Source: Lysobacteraceae bacterium (lineage in GTDB: Bacteria; Pseudomonadota; Gammaproteobacteria; Xanthomonadales; Xanthomonadaceae). Taken from it: a stretch of 32,275 nt of DNA. A program made the position numbers and the translations under genes. This document shows positions 31,134 to 32,275 of the stretch, one piece after another. Each line of letters begins with the position of its first letter. Within the stretch, counting starts at the first letter, position 1. The DNA lies in contig JAIXVL010000274.1 in assembly GCA_027483045.1 (NCBI GenBank), positions 1 to 32,275 of the forward strand, read 5' to 3'. The notes below the pieces were generated by a model. It saw nothing but the letters and a program-made list of their open reading frames with translations, did not search any database and was not told the origin of the DNA.

Positions 31134-32180
31134 ATGGAACTGTTAACCGGCCTATGGCTCGGTATGCCTGTTTGGATTTGGCTCGCCTTTTTGGGCGCCG
31201 TCCTTGCCATCCTTGTTTTCGATCTTGGCGTGCTTCACAAGGAAGCCCACGAGATTGAGGTGAAGGAAAGTCTGTGGATGTCGGCGCTCTACATCGGTCT
31301 TGGACTGCTGTGGGCTGTGGCCGTGTGGTGGATTTACTACTACCACGGCGGCGATAAAGCCATCGACCCACAAATCGCACTTCTGCCCACCGCTGAAGCC
31401 AAAGCTTGGGAAGCAGTGAAGCTGTACATGACCGGCTATCTCGTCGAGAAAGCCCTGGCCATGGACAACGTGTTCGTCATCTCGATGATCTTCACGTACT
31501 TCGCAGTGCCGCGCATTTATCAGCACCGTGTGCTGTTCTGGGGCATCTTGGGCGTCATCGTGCTCCGCGCCATCATGATCGGCTTGGGCGCCGCGCTGGT
31601 GATGAACTTCGCGTGGATCCTGTACGTCTTTGCCGTGGTCTTGATCGCCACCGGCGTGAAGATGCTCTACTCCATTGATGATCAGCCGGACATCGAGAAC
31701 AACAGAATCCTGAAGTTCTTGAAGGGCCGCATGCGGCTCACCAACGAACTGCATGGCGAACGCTTCTTCGTGAAGCAGGCCGACACGACCGGCAAGGTGC
31801 TGTGGTTCGCGACGCCGCTGTTCCTTTGCTTGTTGCTGGTCGAAATCGCCGACGTCGTGTTTGCGATTGACTCGGTGCCGGCCATCTTCGCGATCACGCC
31901 TGATCCGTTCATCGTCTACACCTCGAACATCTTCGCCATCCTCGGCCTGCGCGCCCTGTACTTCGCCCTCGCGGCGATGGTGCATCGCTTCCACTACCTG
32001 AAGTACGCGCTGGCTTTCGTGCTGATCTTCATTGGCGGCAAGATCTTCGTGGGCGATTTGTTCTTCGACGGAAAAGTGCCGGCCGAGATCAGCCTGATCG
32101 TCACCTTCGGCCTGCTGTTCGGCGGTGTGGTGTACTCGCTTTGGAAGTCGCGAGATACCGAAGCGCCTCGCCAAGCCTAA
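31134..32180 (+). CDS. TerC/Alx family membrane protein
   Basis: The 348-residue inner-membrane protein has about nine helices and the TerC signatures: LVFDLGVLHKEAHEI (residues 27-41), YLVEKALAMDNVFVISMIF (about 102-120) and LLLVEIADVVFAIDSVPAIF (about 233-252) with conserved acidic residues in the membrane. Family members (Alx, TerC, YceF/YkoY) are linked to manganese export, including metalation of secreted enzymes. The soluble loop at about 185-220 (DIENNRILKFLKGRMRL) is typical of Alx-type members. The gene is monocistronic, between a structured leader and a strong terminator. tellurite resistance genes are not nearby. Confidence 0.92.
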   Translation: MELLTGLWLGMPVWIWLAFLGAVLAILVFDLGVLHKEAHEIEVKESLWMSALYIGLGLLWAVAVWWIYYYHGGDKAIDPQIALLPTAEAKAWEAVKLYMTGYLVEKALAMDNVFVISMIFTYFAVPRIYQHRVLFWGILGVIVLRAIMIGLGAALVMNFAWILYVFAVVLIATGVKMLYSIDDQPDIENNRILKFLKGRMRLTNELHGERFFVKQADTTGKVLWFATPLFLCLLLVEIADVVFAIDSVPAIFAITPDPFIVYTSNIFAILGLRALYFALAAMVHRFHYLKYALAFVLIFIGGKIFVGDLFFDGKVPAEISLIVTFGLLFGGVVYSLWKSRDTEAPRQA

Positions 32181-32198
32181 GCGCAACGAGTCAGTCAC

Positions 32199-32231
32199 AA
32201 AGAAGCCCGCGAGTCTGCGGGCTTCTTTTTT
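32199..32231 (+). terminator. Rho-independent terminator of terC
   Basis: AGAAGCCCGC (32201-32210) and GCGGGCTTCT (32217-32226) form ten perfect pairs around GAGTCT, followed by five Ts. It lies 20 bases after the terC stop. Confidence 0.92.
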
Positions 32232-32250
32232 GGAGCGAGAGAATTCACAC

Positions 32251-32275
32251 ATGAGCACAGCAGAATTGAGTGATC
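32251..32275 (+). CDS. Possible start of the next gene (cut off)
   Basis: ATG 32251 opens eight codons (MSTAELSD) to the window end, 20 bases after the terC terminator. There is too little to identify a product, and the ribosome site (GGAG at 32232) is too distant to be convincing. Confidence 0.25.

Noticed and set aside
31152-32258. 368-codon frame antisense to terC
   Set aside because: Very rich in His, Glu, Gln and Asp, as expected from the reverse of a membrane-protein gene.

Overview
The window is a compact, GC-rich stretch of chromosomal core genome from a gammaproteobacterium, most probably of the order Lysobacterales (Xanthomonadales). The reasons are gene order and families: xerD / RDD / lptG-lptF / pepA-holC, then ygfB-pepP, zapA-6S RNA-fau-EVE-rpiA, rplM-rpsI, coq7, speD, a Clp-type CRP homologue, and a split trpE ... 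trpGDC block with rpe beside it. The Clp protein has the xanthomonad arrangement, with Arg-Val-Val where E. coli CRP has the cAMP-binding Arg-Ser-Ala. Family and genus cannot be fixed from this sequence alone. The window begins inside xerD and ends a few codons into an unidentified gene. I see no insertion sequence, prophage or CRISPR array, and no stretch above 300 bases lacks a gene or RNA.

Layout. 1-5.4 kb: xerD (partial, -) diverges from a small RDD membrane protein; lptG and lptF (-), the permease pair of the LPS exporter, diverge from pepA-holC (+). 5.4-7.8 kb (-): a small secreted protein, pepP and a UPF0149/YgfB protein. 7.9-10.2 kb (+): a membrane PAS-PAS-GGDEF-EAL protein. 10.2-12.8 kb (+): a coiled-coil protein, zapA, 6S RNA, fau, an EVE-domain protein and rpiA. 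12.8-15 kb (-): a double cyclic-nucleotide-binding/rhodanese protein, tRNA-Gln(CUG), rpsI and rplM. 15.1-18 kb: coq7 (+), speD (-), clp and a GNAT acetyltransferase (+). 18-24 kb: trpC, trpD, a small exported protein, trpG (-); an exported alpha-amylase (+) sits between trpG and trpE (-). 24-28.6 kb: a sensor kinase and response regulator resembling those of the proteobacterial dedicated sortase system (-), a 50-residue membrane protein (+), then rpe, a short DjlA-like J protein and a cytochrome c lipoprotein (-). 28.7-32.2 kb (+): purC, an Mpo1-like protein, an EamA transporter and a TerC/Alx membrane protein with a long structured leader.

How the genes relate. Tryptophan synthesis takes five genes here (trpE, G, D, C, with an exported-protein gene embedded between G and D). 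The GGDEF-EAL protein and Clp are the two ends of a possible cyclic-di-GMP circuit. Two pentose-phosphate enzymes (rpiA, rpe), purC and the one-carbon enzyme fau are housekeeping. Many genes overlap by one to four bases (lptF/lptG, pepP/ygfB, zapA, rpiA, trpC/trpD, trpG/exported protein, RR/HK, EamA), which suggests translational coupling.

No clearly new multi-gene defence or metabolic system is visible. The most interesting signals are at RNA level: the fau ribosome binding site lies inside the closing helix of 6S RNA; the terC leader has two copies of CGGGCC competing for one GGCCCG; and several genes (xerD, RDD, the response regulator, cytochrome c) have a -10-like hexamer 6-7 bases before ATG, as expected for leaderless mRNAs. 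At protein level the notable items are the exported protein inside the trp operon, a DjlA-like protein lacking its central domain, and a sortase-type two-component pair with no sortase nearby.
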